Assembly: GCF_035573695.1 (NCBI RefSeq)
Contig: NZ_CP121694.1
Span: 2,270,501-2,334,500, forward strand
Direction of reading: 5' to 3'
Length of the DNA stretch: 64,000 nt
Source: Metallumcola ferriviriculae
GTDB taxonomy: Bacteria; Bacillota; JADQBR01
In this document: one piece after another, positions 55,976 through 64,000 of the stretch
How the letters are laid out: every line of letters starts with the position of its first letter
Position numbering within the stretch: position 1 is the first letter of the stretch
Program-made: the position numbers and the translations under genes
Notes under the pieces: generated by a model
What the model saw: only the letters and a program-made list of their open reading frames with translations
The model's database searches: none
Told to the model about the DNA's origin: nothing

Positions 55976-58674
55976 TATTTTTTCTGATTAAAAAAAATTT
56001 CCATTTCAGCTACTAGATTTTTTGAGTCCAATAATTTTACACCGGTGCCCGGTAGAGAACTAAAAAAGTAGCTGCCATAACGTTTGCTGATAATCCGACT
56101 GTCTAATATTACTGCTACACCCCGATCCCTTTTGCTGCGAATTAATCTACCGATACCCTGCTTAAAACGAAGAATAGCCAGCGGCAAACTCAAATGATAA
56201 AATGAGTTCTTTTGCTGTTCCTCCAACTGCTCTAGCCGAGCAGCCACAGAAGGGTCAGTCGGTGGTAGGAATGGCAGGCGCATCATAATCACACAGCGCA
56301 GGTTATCTCCTTGAATATCCACGCCTTCCCAAAAGCTTTGGGCCCCGAGTATGACAGCATTTGAATTATTTTTAAGCTCTTCTACCAACTGCCATCGGTC
56401 ACCGTCAATACCCTGCCCCAATATCTTAATACCAGTTCCCTTAAAAGAGCTCCTTAATGGATAATAGCAATCACGGAGCATCTTGTGGGAGGTAAACAAC
56501 ACCAGTGTTGATCCTCCGACAGATGAAATAATTTGTTCGATTAATGGTACGGATTTTTCTAAAAACTTTTCACTGTTTGCAGGCGGTAAATCTTTGGGAA
56601 CACATATAACCGATTGAACCCGATGATCAAAAGGCGATGCTACCTGTTTGTACTCCGCGGGCCAATCCGTTAAAGCAAGACTGTTTGCAAAAAACTTGAA
56701 TCGATTGGCAATAGTCAAGGTAGCAGATGTAAATACCAGACTATCATACTCCGCATAGAAGTCTTGTAATAAGGGCCCAACATTAATTGGGCGCCGGTTC
56801 CAAATAACTGCTTTTGCCCCAGTTAACTCAAACCAAGTAACGAAATCTCTATCATTCACCAAAAATATCTCTTGGAAATAGGTAATAATATTTCCCACCT
56901 TGTTTTCCAATCCCTGCAATTCCTTGACCCACGCTTCTGTCTGCAAATCCATCCGATCGATCTCATCCTCTAATTCTTGCAGCAATTCAAAAATATATTT
57001 AAACTTATCCTGCACTATCTGGGCCATTTTATGCCACTGCTGCCAAAAAGGAGATGCTGCCACAACCGGGGTAATCCTTAAACTTTTTTCACTGCATTGC
57101 TCTAAGTATTCAGTAGTAATAGCAGCCAATTGTCTGATGTCCTCAGCTAACTCTTTGGCATTTTCATGCAGTTTAACAAGGTTTCCTTGGGGAAAGACTG
57201 CAGCGAATTGAATAGGAGCTTTTTGAGCGGCAATATCTTGTACCAGTCCTATTAATTGTTGATGCTGAATTGTTCGTCCTAACTGTCTGGCTACTGTTTC
57301 TTCAAAATGGTGGGCTTCATCGATGATCAACCTGCTATATTCAGGCAGCACTTTTACTTCAGAGAATGCATCCGCTAAAACCAACGCATGGTTGGCTACA
57401 ATAATATTCGCTCCAGCCGCTTTACGTTTCACTCGGGTAACATAACAGGACTTAAACCATGTGCAAGAACTACCCCAGCAGGTTTCTCCCTCCGCGGCCA
57501 TTTTTTGCCATAATTCATACTGTCTTTGCTTTATGTTTAGTTCAGCTTTATCTCCTGTCCCGGTACGGGTTTGCCATATTAACACAGTGATTAAGAATTC
57601 ACGCATTTGTTCAGGCAGGGCTTCACCTTGGGCCAACCAATAATTCCATTTTCTCAGGCATAAATAATTAGTCCTCCCCTTAATCAAGGCCGCCTGAAAA
57701 TCGGCAGGCAGTATCCGTTTTAATAACGGTATATCCTTTTCCCACAGCTGCTGCTGCAAGCTTAAAGTATTAGTGCTTATCATCACCCTCTGCCCGCTGT
57801 TTAAAGACCATACGGCACTTGGCACCAAATACGCCAATGTCTTGCCGGTCCCAGTTTCTGCTTCCACCACTAAAAAACCATCCTCAGCCAATGAATGGTA
57901 AACAAATTCAGTCATATCCAACTGCTGGGACCTTTGTTCGTAATGCTCAAAAACGGAGGCCATGCCTTCAGAGCCGATAAATATTTCTCGGACAGCTTCC
58001 TTTGTAAATGGAAGTTCAGAGTTAACCGCAGGTTTATCCTTATCTTTGTCCCGCTCCTTTTTCTCAACACTATCAACATCCCAAGCCATATTTTCCAAGG
58101 CTAAGGTAAAAGCCAACTTACCTTCCCAGTTTGAAGCCACATTAATCACTCTGTGCACTGTATTAACATCAAGATTATATATCTTCTCAAAGAATAGCTG
58201 CAGCAGTAAAGCAGTGCTTTCAGCGTCTCCCAAAGCACGATGTCGGACTCCGGTATGGGACAATAGTCTCTTTTGCAGGTAATCCAGGGAATGGGATGAA
58301 AAAAGTGGGAAAAATACCCTTGCCAGCGTCAAGGTATCGATTATACCGGCCGACGTCGTAAATCCTGCGGCAGAAAGAAAGCCCACGTCAAAGGCGATAT
58401 TATGACCGGCAACCACCGAACTACCGCAGAACTTCCCCAGGTCACCATGAACTTCACCCCATGAAGGGGCATCCTTTAATTCAGCAGAGGAAATACCGGT
58501 GAGTTGACTGATAGGCGTACTTAAATCCCCATCAAAAAAAATCAGAGAATGGTATCTGTCCACAATCTCACCCTGCTGGAGTTTCACAGCTCCAACCTCA
58601 ATAATGCAGTCCCCTTTAGGATCAAGGCCGCTGGTTTCCACATCTAGCACCACAACCGCCGGGTATTTTACCAT
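55975..58674 (-). CDS. DinG-type helicase with N-terminal DEDDh exonuclease
   Basis: An 899-residue fusion. ATG 58674 follows ATGGAGGGACGG; the longer frame is not used. Residues about 1-165 are a DnaQ-like 3'-5' exonuclease: VVLDVETSGLDPKG (ExoI), VVAGHNIAFDVGFLSAAG (ExoII) and HRALGDAESTALLL (ExoIII). The helicase part has Walker A VVEAETGTGKTLAYLVPSAV, DEAH box LIIDEAHHFEETVARQL, an intervening cysteine group (CLRKWN, CWGSSCTWFKSC) that should hold the XPD-type [4Fe-4S] cluster, and late motifs LGAQSFWEGVDIQGDNLRCV and KQGIGRLIRSKRDRGVAVIL. It probably unwinds DNA or RNA-DNA structures in repair. Confidence 0.93.
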   Translation of the reverse strand: MVKYPAVVVLDVETSGLDPKGDCIIEVGAVKLQQGEIVDRYHSLIFFDGDLSTPISQLTGISSAELKDAPSWGEVHGDLGKFCGSSVVAGHNIAFDVGFLSAAGFTTSAGIIDTLTLARVFFPLFSSHSLDYLQKRLLSHTGVRHRALGDAESTALLLQLFFEKIYNLDVNTVHRVINVASNWEGKLAFTLALENMAWDVDSVEKKERDKDKDKPAVNSELPFTKEAVREIFIGSEGMASVFEHYEQRSQQLDMTEFVYHSLAEDGFLVVEAETGTGKTLAYLVPSAVWSLNSGQRVMISTNTLSLQQQLWEKDIPLLKRILPADFQAALIKGRTNYLCLRKWNYWLAQGEALPEQMREFLITVLIWQTRTGTGDKAELNIKQRQYELWQKMAAEGETCWGSSCTWFKSCYVTRVKRKAAGANIIVANHALVLADAFSEVKVLPEYSRLIIDEAHHFEETVARQLGRTIQHQQLIGLVQDIAAQKAPIQFAAVFPQGNLVKLHENAKELAEDIRQLAAITTEYLEQCSEKSLRITPVVAASPFWQQWHKMAQIVQDKFKYIFELLQELEDEIDRMDLQTEAWVKELQGLENKVGNIITYFQEIFLVNDRDFVTWFELTGAKAVIWNRRPINVGPLLQDFYAEYDSLVFTSATLTIANRFKFFANSLALTDWPAEYKQVASPFDHRVQSVICVPKDLPPANSEKFLEKSVPLIEQIISSVGGSTLVLFTSHKMLRDCYYPLRSSFKGTGIKILGQGIDGDRWQLVEELKNNSNAVILGAQSFWEGVDIQGDNLRCVIMMRLPFLPPTDPSVAARLEQLEEQQKNSFYHLSLPLAILRFKQGIGRLIRSKRDRGVAVILDSRIISKRYGSYFFSSLPGTGVKLLDSKNLVAEMEIFFNQKK

Positions 58675-58742
58675 AGTCCGTCCCTCCATTCTCTCCTTTG
58701 TTATTGTACTAAAAATGACAGGCGCTGTGTAGTACAAAAAAG

Positions 58743-58762
58743 AAAACCCCTTTCGGGGTTTA
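58743..58762 (-). terminator. Intrinsic terminator T1
   Basis: AAACCCC-GAAA-GGGGTTT followed by TCTTTTTTG on the minus strand. It is almost the same sequence as T2 at 59037-59055, and the two enclose a 230-bp palindromic element. Confidence 0.85.
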
Positions 58763-58784
58763 GACCGTAGACAAATTCAGGGGA

Positions 58785-59014
58785 GGTCAGGATTATTACC
58801 TTGAGTGAACAATCAGGGCGCAAAGTTCAAGGAGCGAACACACAGGAAGAAAAGCAGTGTCATCCTGTCTGAAGGCCCGCAGGGTCTGAGTTGCACCCGC
58901 GGGTACAAGTGCGACTAAGCCAGCAAAGCTGGCAAGTCTTCTATGTGACACTGCCTGGAGGTGTGTGAGCTCATTCCTTCGCGATCCCGTTCACGCAAGG
59001 TATTAATCCTGACC
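58785..59014. repeat. 230-bp nested palindromic element
   Basis: The outer arms, GGTCAGGATTATTACCTTGA plus GTGAAC (58785-58810) and the reverse complement at 58989-59014, match at 24 of 26 positions. Inner paired arms are GAGCGAACACAC (58832-58843) with GTGTGTGAGCTC (58961-58972) and GCAGTGTCA (58854-58862) with TGACACTGC (58946-58954). Further hairpins CCCGC/GCGGG and CAGC-AAA-GCTG lie at the centre. The whole can fold on itself. No supportable gene is present. Confidence 0.85.
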
Positions 59015-59036
59015 GGACCGTCTAGATACGTGTCCT

Positions 59037-59055
59037 AAACCCCTTTCGGGGTTCG
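59037..59055 (-). terminator. Intrinsic terminator T2 of the malic enzyme gene
   Basis: AACCCC-GAAA-GGGGTTT followed by AGGACACG on the minus strand, 16 bases after the malic enzyme stop. The T-run is short. Confidence 0.75.
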
Positions 59056-59070
59056 GACGTTATTAAATTA

Positions 59071-60300
59071 CTACTTAGCACCAGCTAATCTTCTGGTTTT
59101 CTCCGCAATTTCTTCGGGGTCAACCTTTAACTGCGCAACACCGCTTTTTATGGCTGCTGCGGCAACTGCTTTAGCCACCGCAGGCGCAACCCTGGGGTCA
59201 AAGGCACGGGGAATGACATTATCTTCGTCAAGTTCCTCCGCCGAAATCAAGCCGGCGATTGCATAGGCCGCGGCAACCTTCATATCTTCATTAATATCAG
59301 TAGCACGAGTATCAAGAGCACCGCGGAAAATCCCCGGAAAAGCCAGTACATTATTCACCTGATTAGGAAAATCAGACCGCCCGGTGCATACCACTTTTGC
59401 TCCCGCTTCTTTAGCCAAGTCAGGCATAATTTCTGGTACAGGATTAGCCATAGCCATAATTATGGCACCTTCTGCCATGTCACTCACCATAGCCGGGCTG
59501 ACCAATTCTGGTCCGGATACACCGATAAATGCATCAGCGCCCGCAAGAGCATCCGCCAGACTACCACTTCTTTTCTTACGGTTAGTAACCTCAGCTATTT
59601 CTTCTTTAGCGGGGTTCATCCCCTCGGTACGACCTTCGTAAATCATGCCCCTGCGGTCACACATGATAACATCACGCACACCCATACTGAGCAGCAGCTT
59701 GATAATAGCAATGCCTGCAGCCCCGGCGCCATTGGTTACCACCCGAATGTCTTCAAGCTTCTTATTGACGATCTTTAAAGCATTGATCATCCCGGCCATG
59801 ACTACAATGGCGGTACCATGTTGATCGTCATGAAATATCGGAATCTTAGTTTCCTTCTTCAGGCGTTTTTCAATTTCAAAGCATGCAGGCGCGGCAATGT
59901 CCTCTAAATTAACACCACCGAAAGTGGGCTCTAAAAGCTTGACCAGTTCTACGATTTTAGCGACATCCGTGGTGCCCACACAGATTGGAAAAGCATCCAC
60001 ACCTGCAAAAGCTTTAAACAATACTGCCTTGCCTTCCATTACCGGCATGGATGCCTCGGCACCAATATCGCCCAGTCCCAAAACGGCAGTACCATCACTA
60101 ACTACAGCAACAAAATTACCCTTGTTGGTGTAATCATATACTTTATTCACATCAGCGTGTATCTCTTTACAGGGTGCTGCTACACCCGGAGTATAAGCAA
60201 TGCTTAAATCGTGGCTGTCTTTGACCGGAACCTTGCTGGTTACCTCAATTTTACCCTGTTTTTCCTGATGCATCTTTATTGCTTCAGCGTTATAATCCAT
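59071..60300 (-). CDS. Malic enzyme (NAD(P)-dependent malate dehydrogenase, decarboxylating)
   Basis: A 409-residue short-type malic enzyme, giving pyruvate, CO2 and NAD(P)H from malate. ATG 60300 follows AAGGAGTGGG; the longer frame is not used. Motifs: [16 protein letters not shown] (malate binding), [40 protein letters not shown], the [20 protein letters not shown] metal/substrate block and [20 protein letters not shown] (dinucleotide binding). It lies 11 bp after the fumarase beta gene and finishes an operon that leads malate to pyruvate. Confidence 0.95.
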   Translation of the reverse strand: MDYNAEAIKMHQEKQGKIEVTSKVPVKDSHDLSIAYTPGVAAPCKEIHADVNKVYDYTNKGNFVAVVSDGTAVLGLGDIGAEASMPVMEGKAVLFKAFAGVDAFPICVGTTDVAKIVELVKLLEPTFGGVNLEDIAAPACFEIEKRLKKETKIPIFHDDQHGTAIVVMAGMINALKIVNKKLEDIRVVTNGAGAAGIAIIKLLLSMGVRDVIMCDRRGMIYEGRTEGMNPAKEEIAEVTNRKKRSGSLADALAGADAFIGVSGPELVSPAMVSDMAEGAIIMAMANPVPEIMPDLAKEAGAKVVCTGRSDFPNQVNNVLAFPGIFRGALDTRATDINEDMKVAAAYAIAGLISAEELDEDNVIPRAFDPRVAPAVAKAVAAAAIKSGVAQLKVDPEEIAEKTRRLAGAK

Positions 60301-60311
60301 AATCCCACTCC

Positions 60312-60863
60312 TTACTTTTGGTATTTTTTGACCCCGTCCTGATAAAGGTCGCCGCCGTGGCAATCATTAATTACCACAGCCGGAAACTCTTCAACACGCA
60401 GTTTTCTGATAGCTTCCGGTCCTAACTCGGGATAAGCCACCACTTCAGCTTCCTTAATAGATTTGGCTATCAAAGCTGCGGCACCGCCAACAGCCGCCAA
60501 ATAACAGCCCTTATATTGCGCCATAGCATCTTTGACCGTTTGAGAACGAGAGCCTTTACCAATCATTGCTTTTAAACCCATTTCTAACAGTTTTGGTGCA
60601 TATGGATCCATACGATAGCTTGTGGTAGGCCCCGCAGAGCCGATAACCTGCCCGGGCTTTGCCGGGGTCGGCCCGACATAATAAATTATCTGCCCCTGCA
60701 ACTCGATGGGTAATTCTTTCCCTTCCGCCAACAAATCTACCAACCTTTTATGTGCCGCGTCCCTTGCTGTATAAATAGTCCCGGAAATAAGCACCTGGTC
60801 GCCAATTTCCAACTCCTCGACATCCTTATCCGTTAGCGGCGAAGTCAAATATTTTTTAGCCAT
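60312..60863 (-). CDS. Class I fumarate hydratase, beta subunit
   Basis: A 183-residue C-terminal (beta) subunit of the two-subunit class I fumarase/tartrate dehydratase group. Conserved blocks: LEIGDQVLISGTIYTARDAA, HKRLVDLLAEGKELPIEL, IIYYVGPTPAKPGQVIGSAG and PTTSYRMDPYAPKLLEMGLK, then MIGKGSRSQTVKDAMAQYKG. It partners the alpha subunit, encoded 11 bp upstream, to hydrate fumarate reversibly to malate. Tartrate dehydratase is a close relative, but the malic enzyme next door favours fumarase. Confidence 0.92.
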   Translation of the reverse strand: MAKKYLTSPLTDKDVEELEIGDQVLISGTIYTARDAAHKRLVDLLAEGKELPIELQGQIIYYVGPTPAKPGQVIGSAGPTTSYRMDPYAPKLLEMGLKAMIGKGSRSQTVKDAMAQYKGCYLAAVGGAAALIAKSIKEAEVVAYPELGPEAIRKLRVEEFPAVVINDCHGGDLYQDGVKKYQK

Positions 60864-60874
60864 TAATGCACCTC

Positions 60875-61723
60875 CTAAAGAACTACAGACTTATGCCTAG
60901 TGGCATGACAGTTTATATTGACGGCTACCGGCAAACTGGCAATGTGGCAGGGATGCGTCTTAATATGAACTGCTAATGCGGTTACCCTGCCCCCCATCCC
61001 CTGAGGCCCGATGCCAAGATTATTAATCTTTTCCAACAATTCTTTTTCCATCTTTGCTATATCCTCGTCCTTGTTTAATTCACCGATAGGACGAATCAAA
61101 GCCTCCTTGGCCAGCATAGCACTTTTTTCAAAATTACCACCAATGCCAACACCCACCACAATGGGGGGACAGGGATTAGGACCGGCCTTTCGTACCGTGT
61201 CGATGATAAAATCTTTAACTCCTTCTTCACCGGCTGCGGGTGCCATCATGTTTATGGCACTCATATTTTCACTGCCGCCTCCTTTAGGTGCTACGAGAAT
61301 TTTTAATTTGTCACCAGCTACCAAGTTAGTATGAATAATGGCCGGCGTATTATCCCCGGTGTTATTGCGTTTAAAAGGATTTTCGACCATTGATTTCCGT
61401 AGGTATCCGGTTTGATATCCTTCCCGTACGCCCTCTTCAACAGCATCGTAGAGCAGGCCGCCTTCCACATATACGTCCTGGCCCAGTTCCAGAAAAACTA
61501 CTGCAACACCGGTATCCTGGCACATGGGAACTTCTTCGTTGCAAGCAATATCGGCATTTTCAATTAGTTGTTCCAATACACCTTTACCGGTTGGGGATTC
61601 TTCTTGTTTCAAACCAGTTTCGAAAGCGTTAATGACATCTTCACCAAGATAGTAATTGGCATCACGGCACAATTTAGCAACAGCGTTGACAACATCAATG
61701 TAATTAATTTTACGCACATCCAT
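60875..61723 (-). CDS. Class I fumarate hydratase, alpha subunit
   Basis: A 282-residue [4Fe-4S]-containing alpha subunit. Cluster-binding cysteines are likely in ADIACNEEVPMCQDTGVAVV (about residues 55-75) and in GPNPCPPIVVGVGIGGNFE (about 180-200). KGGGSENMSAINMMAPAAGE and LGIGPQGMGGRVTALAVHIK are further conserved blocks. The start is ATG 61723 with GGAGG upstream. The gene probably begins the fumarase-malic enzyme operon, whose promoter region includes a long inverted repeat (61827-61872). Confidence 0.93.
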   Translation of the reverse strand: MDVRKINYIDVVNAVAKLCRDANYYLGEDVINAFETGLKQEESPTGKGVLEQLIENADIACNEEVPMCQDTGVAVVFLELGQDVYVEGGLLYDAVEEGVREGYQTGYLRKSMVENPFKRNNTGDNTPAIIHTNLVAGDKLKILVAPKGGGSENMSAINMMAPAAGEEGVKDFIIDTVRKAGPNPCPPIVVGVGIGGNFEKSAMLAKEALIRPIGELNKDEDIAKMEKELLEKINNLGIGPQGMGGRVTALAVHIKTHPCHIASLPVAVNINCHATRHKSVVL

Positions 61724-61826
61724 CCTCCTTTTACTTATACTCTAGCACACAGTATACAAGACCAGAGAAAAAAATAATTTACCACACCATATCCAGGGAC
61801 TACCCACCAATTCCTAGATATACTAT

Positions 61827-61872
61827 TAAGTGCAAGTAATGTACCAAAATATTGGTAGAAACCTTGCACTTA
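61827..61872. repeat. Nested inverted repeat in the fumarase promoter region
   Basis: TAAGTGCAAG (61827-61836) pairs with CTTGCACTTA (61863-61872), and inside it TACCAA pairs with TTGGTA around AATA. It is too far from a T-run to be a clear terminator. It may be an operator or a transcript hairpin between the decarboxylase beta gene stop and the fumarase alpha start. The rest of 61724-62012 shows no feature. Confidence 0.6.
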
Positions 61873-62012
61873 TTATGTCCAAAAAAAATCGGGGAAAAAG
61901 GTTATTTTCTTATATATTCCCTCTTCCCCAAAACATTCCTGCCTCAATATTTAATTTTTAGAACAATTCTATAAGTTATAATTTCTAAAATTTGTTTCTA
62001 TAAGTTAGAATT

Positions 62013-63149
62013 TTATTGTAGAATAGAGATTAATACACCTGCTGCAACTGCCGAACCAATAACCCCTGCGACATTAGGTCCCATGGCATGCATCAATAAA
62101 AAGCTTTTAGGATTGGCTTCCCTGCCTAGTTTTTGCGATAAACGTGCCGCTTCTGGAACTGCGGACACACCAGCCGCGCCAATAATGGGGTTAACCCTAC
62201 CGCCAGTCATTTTATACATAACCTTACCAAAGATCAACCCGCTTGCCGTACCGATGACAAATGCCGCTAAACCTAAAGCCAAAATCCCAATAAATTCTAA
62301 GGTAAAGAACCTCTCAGCTGTAGCACTGGCACCCACCGTAACCATCAGAAAAATTGTCACGATGTTCATAAGTTCGTTGGCGGCGGTTTTTGACAGCCGA
62401 TCAGTCAGACCGGTTTCCTTCAGCAGATTACCCAACATCAACATACCAACTAGAGGCATGGCATTAGGTACCAATAAGCCAACAAGAACTACCACAATTA
62501 TCGGGAAGATCATTTTCTGAGCTTTAGAAACCGGACGCAGCTGATGCATCATTATCGCCCGTTCCTCTTTGCTGGTCATCGCTTTAATAACCGGGGGCTG
62601 AATCATGGGTACCAAAGCAATATATGAATACGCCGCCACAGCAATTGGGGCTGCTATCTCCGGTGCCAGCAGCGCGCTGGTATAGATGGCGGTCGGGCCG
62701 TCAGCTCCACCAATAATTCCAATGGCACCCGCTTGAGCCGGTGTAAAACCTAGCAAAATAGCACCAAGAAAACTGGTGAAAATACCAAACTGAGCCGCAG
62801 CACCCAGCAGCAGGGTTACCGGATTAGCTATCAAGGGTGCAAAGTCGGTCATTGCGCCTATGCCGAGAAATATCAGCGGTGGATAAATTCCTAACCAAGT
62901 CCCCAAACCCAGGTAATGCAGCAGTCCACCAAATAATGCAGCGGAAGGTTCCCGCAGCAAGCCGGTGTTGGGAATATTAGATAAGAGAATACCAAATGAA
63001 ATGGGTACCAATAACAATGGCTCGAAATGCTTTGAAATTGACAGATACAGAAGCAGCATTGCTATTAGGATCATACCTATTTGGCCAATTTCTATGTTGT
63101 AAAATCCTGTCCAGTTAACAATAAAATTACTTAGCTTTTCCAGGAGCAA
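62013..63149 (-). CDS. Na+-transporting decarboxylase, beta subunit (OadB/MmdB/GcdB type)
   Basis: A 378-residue membrane protein with about nine helices that couples decarboxylation of a biotin-bound carboxyl group to Na+ export. The conserved ion-path region is FLGIGAMTDFAPLIANPVTL (with the essential aspartate), and IGIIGGADGPTAIYTSALLA carries the second conserved aspartate. NPIIGAAGVSAVPEAARLSQ and FLLMHAMGPNVAGVIGSAVA follow, typical of the beta subunit. TTG 63149 follows GGAGGGAGTC. It is the third visible gene of the decarboxylase operon. Confidence 0.93.
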   Translation of the reverse strand: MLLEKLSNFIVNWTGFYNIEIGQIGMILIAMLLLYLSISKHFEPLLLVPISFGILLSNIPNTGLLREPSAALFGGLLHYLGLGTWLGIYPPLIFLGIGAMTDFAPLIANPVTLLLGAAAQFGIFTSFLGAILLGFTPAQAGAIGIIGGADGPTAIYTSALLAPEIAAPIAVAAYSYIALVPMIQPPVIKAMTSKEERAIMMHQLRPVSKAQKMIFPIIVVVLVGLLVPNAMPLVGMLMLGNLLKETGLTDRLSKTAANELMNIVTIFLMVTVGASATAERFFTLEFIGILALGLAAFVIGTASGLIFGKVMYKMTGGRVNPIIGAAGVSAVPEAARLSQKLGREANPKSFLLMHAMGPNVAGVIGSAVAAGVLISILQ

Positions 63150-63183
63150 GCATGACTCCCTCCTTTCCTAATGGACCAATTTA

Positions 63184-63594
63184 TCAACCGATAACTACTA
63201 ACGTATCGCCTGAACCAACGGTAGCACCTTTTTCTGCAAGAATTTCTTTGACTTCACCGCTTGTACTGGCGGTAACCTCGTTTTCCATCTTCATCGCTTC
63301 AAGAATAATCAGCACATCACCTTCGTTAACCTGCTGCCCGACGCTTACCTTGATATCCAGCACAGTACCCGGCAGTGGTGCGGCAACTTGCTCACCAGCT
63401 GCCGTTGGTGCCGCAGGCTTAGGTGCTGCCGGTTTTGGCGCCGGTGCCGCTTTTGCCGGTGCAGCAGCGGGCTTAGGAGCGCTGACCGGGGCTTTAGCTG
63501 TTTGCCTAACAGTCTGAGAAGTACCACCCATTTCCTCTACTTCTACTTCATATAATTCACCGTTAACGGTAACGCGAAACTTTTTCACACTCAT
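63184..63594 (-). CDS. Biotin carboxyl carrier subunit of a Na+-decarboxylase
   Basis: A 136-residue protein. The N-terminus KKFRVTVNGELYEVEVEEMG is followed by a long alanine/proline linker (about residues 35-65; APAPKPAAPKPAAPTAAGEQ), and a biotinyl domain containing LIILEAMKMENEVTASTSGE, where the lysine carries biotin. The form resembles MmdC, the gamma subunit of methylmalonyl-CoA decarboxylase. Its ATG overlaps the stop of the upstream OadG/MmdD-type gene. The carboxyltransferase alpha subunit is not in the window. Confidence 0.92.
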   Translation of the reverse strand: MSVKKFRVTVNGELYEVEVEEMGGTSQTVRQTAKAPVSAPKPAAAPAKAAPAPKPAAPKPAAPTAAGEQVAAPLPGTVLDIKVSVGQQVNEGDVLIILEAMKMENEVTASTSGEVKEILAEKGATVGSGDTLVVIG

Positions 63595-64000
63595 TACCTC
63601 CCTTTTCTTTCAAAATACCGCTGTCTGGTATTAATAATTTCATTACGTCCGGCCTGAGACCAGGCCACACCGCTTCCCACTGTGGTACCGACACGCCTGA
63701 CACCGGTAACCTGTACATCTGGGGAATCCTCCCCCAGTATGGCGGCCAGCGCTGCAGTGATGGCTGCCACCACCGACCCGGGGATAGCTTCAATAGCGGG
63801 CTCTGCCGGTAGTCGCGCTGCAGTACTAGGTACCACAGGCTGTTCTTGTTTTACAGGTTTGCTCACCTGTACCTCCTGCTGAGGGGCTGATTCTTCCTTA
63901 CTGAATCTGTCCCACACTTTATTCATGGTGGCCAAAATTAGACTCAAAAGAATTAATACCAGAAAGGTTATCCCCATACCCATAATGGTTACTGTAATGG
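63594..64000 (-). CDS. Decarboxylase membrane subunit (OadG/MmdD type), partial at window end
   Basis: An oxaloacetate-decarboxylase gamma-type protein. The usual opening is a helix such as TVxGMGxVFxxL; here ITVTIMGMGITFLVLILLSL continues in frame to base 64000, so the true start lies beyond the window and the ATG at 63983 is probably internal. A proline/glutamine-rich linker (KPVKQEQPVVPSTAARLP) is followed by PGSVVAAITAALAAILGED, which resembles the C-terminal region of MmdD, where it helps assemble the complex. It is the first visible gene of the operon. Confidence 0.82.
   Translation of the reverse strand, partial: ITVTIMGMGITFLVLILLSLILATMNKVWDRFSKEESAPQQEVQVSKPVKQEQPVVPSTAARLPAEPAIEAIPGSVVAAITAALAAILGEDSPDVQVTGVRRVGTTVGSGVAWSQAGRNEIINTRQRYFERKGR

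Overview
The window looks like part of the chromosome of a spore-forming, anaerobic member of the Bacillota (class Clostridia, Peptococcaceae-like). The evidence is a SpoVM-like peptide, a SpoVB-type flippase, strong AGGAGG-type ribosome binding sites with many TTG/GTG starts, DUF523, YpmA-like and UPF0182 genes, and short intergenic spaces. Two sets of large multiheme c-type cytochromes and a fatty-acid/acyl-CoA cluster suggest a respiring or syntrophic organism, possibly one that uses extracellular or periplasmic electron acceptors. I cannot name the species.

Layout. 1-1.0 kb: the start of a heterodimeric ABC exporter half and a probable MarR remnant. 1.3-9.5 kb: acyl-CoA metabolism (two crotonase-family enzymes, thiolase, fatty-acyl-CoA ligase, DUF362 protein, small monooxygenase, hotdog thioesterase, acyl-CoA dehydrogenase). 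10-11.4 kb: a polyamine operon (proteobacterial-type SpeD plus pyruvoyl arginine decarboxylase). 11.5-28.2 kb: mixed housekeeping and hypothetical genes (metallo-beta-lactamase fold, ABC-F, DedA, flavoprotein, hydrolase, asparaginase, CBS-ACT, TIM barrel, UPF0182, DUF523, FAD oxidoreductase, unusual ABC-ATPase). 28.3-36.7 kb: a cytochrome island. 37.3-47.9 kb: Ddl, tRNA-Trp, an EF-G-like GTPase, SpoVB-like flippase, a 102-bp tandem repeat array, SurE, LepB and the queuosine/folate precursor genes (folE, queE, DUF366, queC, queD). 48-52 kb: Fur and a split 2-hydroxyacyl-CoA dehydratase activase-like operon. 52-58.7 kb: small membrane proteins, SpoVM, a PlsY-like protein, PssA, Psd and a DinG-type helicase/exonuclease. 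59-64 kb: malic enzyme, class I fumarase and a Na+-pumping decarboxylase, probably part of a methylmalonyl-CoA or oxaloacetate pathway.

The most unusual region is the cytochrome island. Two paralogous modules each encode a seven-heme membrane cytochrome c, a b-type membrane cytochrome and a twelve-heme NapC/NirT-type cytochrome, and each has a tiny single-pass membrane protein nearby. Around them are five paralogous 54-65-residue Com-like zinc-ribbon proteins and another small membrane protein. Seven copies of one RNA-leader motif (two AAGTCCRGA-like boxes around a short, covarying hairpin, then an intrinsic terminator) sit in the gaps before these small genes and before one seven-heme cytochrome gene. 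The other seven-heme gene has a different leader, in which a distal sequence can pair with the ribosome binding site. Because phage Mu Com is an RNA-binding zinc finger, I suggest that the Com-like proteins, or a ligand, act on these leaders to control electron-transfer genes. I know of no description of such a system, but I could not search for one.

The window also holds two families of long palindromic intergenic elements. One has two copies with a compensatory base change plus a terminal-only remnant. The other is a single 230-bp nested palindrome lying between two near-identical terminators.
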